Source of the DNA: Burkholderiales bacterium
Lineage (GTDB): Bacteria; Pseudomonadota; Gammaproteobacteria; Burkholderiales; Burkholderiaceae
Assembly (NCBI GenBank): GCA_947447845.1
Contig: CANFNO010000101.1
Span: 1-8,017, forward strand
Direction: 5' to 3'
DNA: 8,017 nt
Position 1 is the first letter of the stretch, and every line of letters starts with the position of its first letter. Position numbers and translations under genes: made by a program. The notes beneath the pieces were generated by a model. That model made no database searches. It saw only the letters and a program-made list of their open reading frames with translations, and was not told the DNA's origin. This document shows, in pieces, positions 5,897 through 8,017 of this stretch.

Positions 5897-6847
5897 TTGG
5901 GGCCGGAAGTGGACATCCGGGTCCTGCAGGTCAGTCCAGAGCAGCACGGGGAGCGTCTGGACAAGGCGTTGGCCGTGGGCGTAGCTGAGTTCTCTCGAAG
6001 CTACCTGCAGCAACTCCTCGAATCCGGCTTCGTCACACTCAATGGCAAGGCAGGTTTAAAGGCATCGCACAAGGTCAAGGCGGGTGATGCCATTAGCGTG
6101 GAACTCAAGGCCACCCCGCAAAGTCAGGCCTTTAAACCCGAGGCCGTGGAATTCGGTGTGGCCTATGAAGATGCACACATTCTGGTGGTCAACAAGCCGG
6201 CCGGCCTTGTCGTTCACCCTGCACCCGGTAATTGGAGTGGGACTTTGCTCAACGGATTGCTGGCCCACGATCCGTGTTTTCTTGCCGTGCCACGCGCGGG
6301 CATCGTGCACCGGTTGGACAAAGATACCAGTGGTCTGATGGTCGTCGCCAAAAGTCGGGAAGTCATGGGCGCGCTGGTAAAAGCCATTGCTGCACGCGAA
6401 GTCAGCCGACAGTATCTGGCGCTGGCCCACGGTGCCTGGGTGGGCCCCAAGAACAAGACCGTGGAGGCGCCCATCGGTCGTGATCCGCGCAACCGGTTGC
6501 GTATGGCGGTGGTGGATCTGGCCACGCAATCCGGCAAGACTGCGCGGACCGACTTTGAACTGCAGGCCAGCGCCGCGACCAGTTGCTATGTGCGATGCAT
6601 TCTCCATACGGGGCGTACCCATCAGATTCGTGTACATATGGCGTCCATTGGTCACCCACTGATTGCCGACGGCGTTTACGGCGGCACACCGCTATTCGGT
6701 TTGACGCGCCAGGCTTTGCACGCCACGCGACTCGCCTTCGTGCACCCTGTAAACGCCCAGCAACTGGAGTTTGAGGCGAACGTGCCGCCGGATATGCAAC
6801 TGGCGTTAGGCCAATTTGGGCCTGCGCTACAATTGCCCAAAGCCTAA
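5897..6847 (+). CDS. rluD: 23S rRNA pseudouridine synthase RluD
   Basis: A RluA-family pseudouridine synthase that in E. coli makes pseudouridines 1911, 1915 and 1917 in helix 69 of 23S rRNA. With the TTG start it has 316 residues (E. coli 326). It has an N-terminal S4 RNA-binding domain (about 18-63, with GERLDKAL, EFSRSYLQQLLESG and VTLNGK), the motif VVNKPAGLVVHPAPG (97-111), the catalytic motif HRLDKDTSG (138-146, catalytic Asp141, codon 6317-6319), PIGRDPRNR and the ending motif TGRTHQIRVHMASIGHPLIADGVYG. No ATG exists near the 5' end: candidates are TTG 5816, TTG 5831, TTG 5867, TTG 5897 and GTG 5909. I chose 5897 for its Shine-Dalgarno and because the N-terminus then nearly matches the family length. 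The longer starts run through the bamD promoter. It lies divergent from bamD. The gene usually following rluD, pgeF (yfiH), is absent here. Confidence 0.94.
   Translation: MGPEVDIRVLQVSPEQHGERLDKALAVGVAEFSRSYLQQLLESGFVTLNGKAGLKASHKVKAGDAISVELKATPQSQAFKPEAVEFGVAYEDAHILVVNKPAGLVVHPAPGNWSGTLLNGLLAHDPCFLAVPRAGIVHRLDKDTSGLMVVAKSREVMGALVKAIAAREVSRQYLALAHGAWVGPKNKTVEAPIGRDPRNRLRMAVVDLATQSGKTARTDFELQASAATSCYVRCILHTGRTHQIRVHMASIGHPLIADGVYGGTPLFGLTRQALHATRLAFVHPVNAQQLEFEANVPPDMQLALGQFGPALQLPKA
6828..6833 (+). promoter_or_regulatory. Candidate -10 box (TACAAT) upstream of the scpB leader
   Basis: GCGCTACAAT near the end of rluD resembles -10 regions that I remember as common in Burkholderiales promoters. 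It would start transcription near 6840, just before the first hairpin of the rluD-scpB gap. The -35 region at 16-18 bp (GTTAGG or TTAGGC) is poor, so this is a candidate only. It would give scpB-rluB a promoter independent of rluD. Confidence 0.33.
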
Positions 6848-6950
6848 AAGGCTGCGGACCTCGCCAGGAGTTGAGGTCACCGCGGGGTCTACTCCCCGTT
6901 TGATATCCGAAGAAACCCCATTGATGTGTCGCCGTGAGGGCGATGTTTTC
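6840..6950 (+). ncRNA. Candidate structured leader or small RNA ahead of scpB
   Basis: Consecutive hairpins occupy this stretch. H1: AGCCT 6841-6845 with AGGCT 6849-6853, loop AAA. H2: 6854-6862 (GCGGACCTC) with 6873-6877 plus 6880-6883, nine pairs with a CA bulge and a 10-nt loop. H3: GGGG 6884-6887 with CCCC 6894-6897, loop TCTACT, with a possible fifth pair C6883-G6898 that competes with H2. H4: TCGCC 6929-6933 with GGCGA 6939-6943, loop GTGAG, followed by TTTT. The H2 loop carries GGAGT (6867-6871), complementary to ACTCC (6891-6895) in H3, so a pseudoknot is possible. GGGGT (6884-6888) could alternatively pair with ACCCC (6915-6919). A TACAAT box lies just upstream. I do not recognise it as a known riboswitch or RNA family. 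H1 overlaps the rluD stop and could simply be part of rluD transcript termination. Expression is unproven. Confidence 0.25.
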
Positions 6951-6965
6951 CGGAAATATGCCTGA
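6924..6965 (+). CDS. 13-codon mini-ORF just upstream of scpB (possible leader peptide)
   Basis: ATG at 6924 opens a 13-codon frame reading MCRREGDVFRKYA with TGA at 6963-6965, three nucleotides before the scpB ATG (6969). The frame is open back to a TAG at 6807-6809 with no ATG in between, so a longer non-ATG-started peptide cannot be excluded. Its codons lie across hairpin H4 of the leader, so translating ribosomes would open that hairpin. scpB itself has only a weak, distant GGAA (6952-6955) as Shine-Dalgarno, so coupling to this mini-ORF is conceivable. It has no strong ribosome-binding site of its own and may be chance. Confidence 0.2.
   Translation: MCRREGDVFRKYA
6926..6949 (+). terminator. 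Weak terminator-like hairpin with T-run
   Basis: TCGCC-GTGAG-GGCGA forms a five-pair GC-rich stem (6929-6943), extendable by G-U pairs at the base, directly followed by TTTT at 6946-6949. It could end an rluD transcript or a small RNA, or act as an attenuator before scpB. The T-run is short, so termination would be inefficient if it occurs. Confidence 0.3.
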
Positions 6966-6968
6966 CCT

Positions 6969-7643
6969 ATGAACTTGGCGGACGCAAAGCGGGTCCTTGA
7001 GACCGCGTTAATTTGCACTCAGCAACCGATGCCTTTACGGGATATGCGCTCACTGTTTGGTGATGCGTTGGGTGTCGACACACTCAAGACCTTACTGGAC
7101 GAGTTACGTGACGACTGGGCTGGCAAGGGCGTGGAATTGGTTCACGTGGCATCAGGCTGGCGTTTTCAAAGCCGCCCGCAGATGCGTGAATTTCTGGATC
7201 GCTTGCATCCCGAAAAGCCACCGCGCTACACCCGTGCAACGCTTGAAACCCTGGCCATCATTGCTTATCGCCAGCCGGTGACGCGTGGCGACATGGAAGA
7301 TATTCGCGGTGTGACAATCAATTCGTTGTTGATCAAGCAGTTGGAAGATCGGGGTTGGGTTGAAGTCATCGGACACCGGGAAGCGCCTGGCCGCCCCGGC
7401 TTGTATGCCACCACCAAACAGTTTTTGGATGATTTAGGGCTGGCTTCGCTGGATCAGTTACCCATGCTCGAAAGCCCGCACCAGGCATCGCAGGTATTTG
7501 AGTCGCTTGTGCCTCCGGAAGAAGAGTTGCCTGCGCTTCAGGTGTCTGATGTGAATCCAGATGAACCGGAATTGCAGATGGAAATGCCCATAAATGCCCC
7601 GGAAACGGACGCCACCCCCACTTTGGATGGAAACTTGATATGA
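6969..7643 (+). CDS. scpB: Segregation and condensation protein ScpB
   Basis: A 224-residue ScpB, the winged-helix kleisin-associated subunit of the bacterial SMC-ScpAB condensin, which organises and segregates the chromosome in the cytoplasm. The core covers two winged-helix domains up to about residue 160. The family signature is [20 protein letters not shown] (87-106), continuing with GDMEDIRGV (107-115). Other typical parts are the [15 protein letters not shown] start (7-21), [11 protein letters not shown] (62-72), [20 protein letters not shown] (125-144) and [13 protein letters not shown] (146-158). After residue 165 the tail is acidic and probably disordered (Glu/Asp/Pro-rich), as in many betaproteobacterial members. 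The ATG at 6969 is favoured by the family N-terminus; its Shine-Dalgarno is weak. The stop overlaps rluB by 4 bp (ATGA). scpA and smc are not in this window, so the complex is encoded at more than one locus or scpA lies outside the window. Confidence 0.96.
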   Translation: MNLADAKRVLETALICTQQPMPLRDMRSLFGDALGVDTLKTLLDELRDDWAGKGVELVHVASGWRFQSRPQMREFLDRLHPEKPPRYTRATLETLAIIAYRQPVTRGDMEDIRGVTINSLLIKQLEDRGWVEVIGHREAPGRPGLYATTKQFLDDLGLASLDQLPMLESPHQASQVFESLVPPEEELPALQVSDVNPDEPELQMEMPINAPETDATPTLDGNLI

Positions 7644-8017
7644 ATGAAAACGGCCCTATAACAGCACCGGACGACGACCAACTGCCCGCGCCACAAGAGA
7701 CTGAAGTCGTCTTTACGGTGGCGCCGGTGGAAGACGACAAGCCTTCCGAGGGCGCTAGCGCCACGCGCTTTGACGACATTCTGTCAGGCCAGTTTGACGC
7801 GGATGAGGAAATTGAGGAACTAGCACCCCCCAAGCGGGTATTGGCCCCCATGGCCGAGACACCCAAGTTGCACAAGGTCCTGGCCCAAGCCGGCATGGGT
7901 TCACGCCTTGAGATGGAGCAACTCATCATGGAAGGCCGGATCTCGGTCAACAATGAGCCGGCACACATCGGTCAGCGCATTCAGTTTGGCGACAGTATCA
8001 AGGTCAACGGCAAACCC
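7640..8017 (+). CDS. rluB: 23S rRNA pseudouridine synthase RluB, N-terminal fragment
   Basis: Partial gene running off the right edge; 126 codons are present with no stop. The first ~70 residues are an acidic, low-complexity extension (Asp/Glu/Pro-rich). Then comes an S4 RNA-binding domain, about residues 76-122: [20 protein letters not shown], followed by [20 protein letters not shown] and [11 protein letters not shown]. This S4 wording is that of the RluB/RsuA family; with scpB immediately upstream, RluB (pseudouridine 2605 of E. coli 23S rRNA) is the likely member, while RluE, RluF and RsuA cannot be excluded by the S4 domain alone. The catalytic domain with its Asp lies outside the window. 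The ATG at 7640 overlaps the scpB TGA by 4 bp; the nearby ATG at 7644 is out of frame. scpB-rluB neighbours are common in bacteria, and co-translation is likely. Confidence 0.9.
   Translation, partial: MNENGPITAPDDDQLPAPQETEVVFTVAPVEDDKPSEGASATRFDDILSGQFDADEEIEELAPPKRVLAPMAETPKLHKVLAQAGMGSRLEMEQLIMEGRISVNNEPAHIGQRIQFGDSIKVNGKP

Noticed and set aside
6056..6655. 199-codon open frame on the minus strand opposite rluD
   Set aside because: Shadow of the rluD coding frame; no recognisable motif and no ribosome-binding site.
7366..7968. 200-codon open frame on the minus strand opposite scpB/rluB
   Set aside because: Antisense to two well-supported genes; Ser/Pro-rich translation without family resemblance.
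1..8017. CRISPR array, tRNA, rRNA, insertion sequence, phage or toxin-antitoxin module
   Set aside because: No regularly spaced repeats, RNA-gene signatures, transposase or toxin-like genes were seen; nearly all sequence is accounted for by housekeeping genes.

Overview
The window reads as an ordinary chromosomal segment of a betaproteobacterium, most likely Burkholderiales and probably Comamonadaceae (Rhodoferax/Polaromonas-like). Support comes from protein wording I recognise from that group (ZapE, YoaA-type helicase, BamD/ComL, RluD, ScpB, RluB), a GC-rich intergenic element of a Comamonadaceae type, and densely packed genes with ATGA overlaps. No insertion sequence, phage gene, tRNA, rRNA or CRISPR array is visible. 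Genus assignment is inference.

Layout: (1) 1-156, the C-terminal end of a dihydrolipoamide dehydrogenase. (2) 157-257, a short intergenic stretch holding a GC-rich hairpin repeat. (3) 258-1969, plus strand: the cell-division AAA+ ATPase zapE, overlapped by 4 bp by a secreted coiled-coil protein of unknown function. (4) 1973-2734, minus strand: a PP2C-type protein phosphatase that ends 3 bp from the secreted protein's stop. (5) 2735 to about 2851, a small divergent region, then a YdcH/DUF465-type small protein whose stop abuts the start of a YoaA/DinG-type iron-sulfur helicase (3056-5059). (6) 5010-5816, minus strand: the outer-membrane assembly lipoprotein bamD, whose 3' end overlaps the helicase 3' end by 50 bp. 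(7) Diverging from bamD, rluD (plus strand, no ATG start available). (8) 6848-6968, a 121-bp intergenic stretch with several adjacent hairpins. (9) scpB, then rluB running off the window end with a 4-bp overlap.

Functionally this is housekeeping: division (ZapE), DNA damage or replication repair (YoaA-type helicase), outer-membrane biogenesis (BamD), chromosome segregation (ScpB) and 23S rRNA pseudouridylation (RluD, RluB). The tight spacing suggests co-transcription of zapE with the secreted protein, of the YdcH-like gene with the helicase, and of scpB with rluB.

I see no convincing new multi-gene system. The most interesting non-coding signal is the rluD-scpB gap. A TACAAT hexamer at the end of rluD is followed, at the expected transcript start, by a run of hairpins, possible alternative pairings and a 13-codon mini-ORF ending 3 nt before scpB. 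This could be a structured leader or a small RNA. Second in interest is the conserved-looking but unexplained secreted protein tied to zapE.
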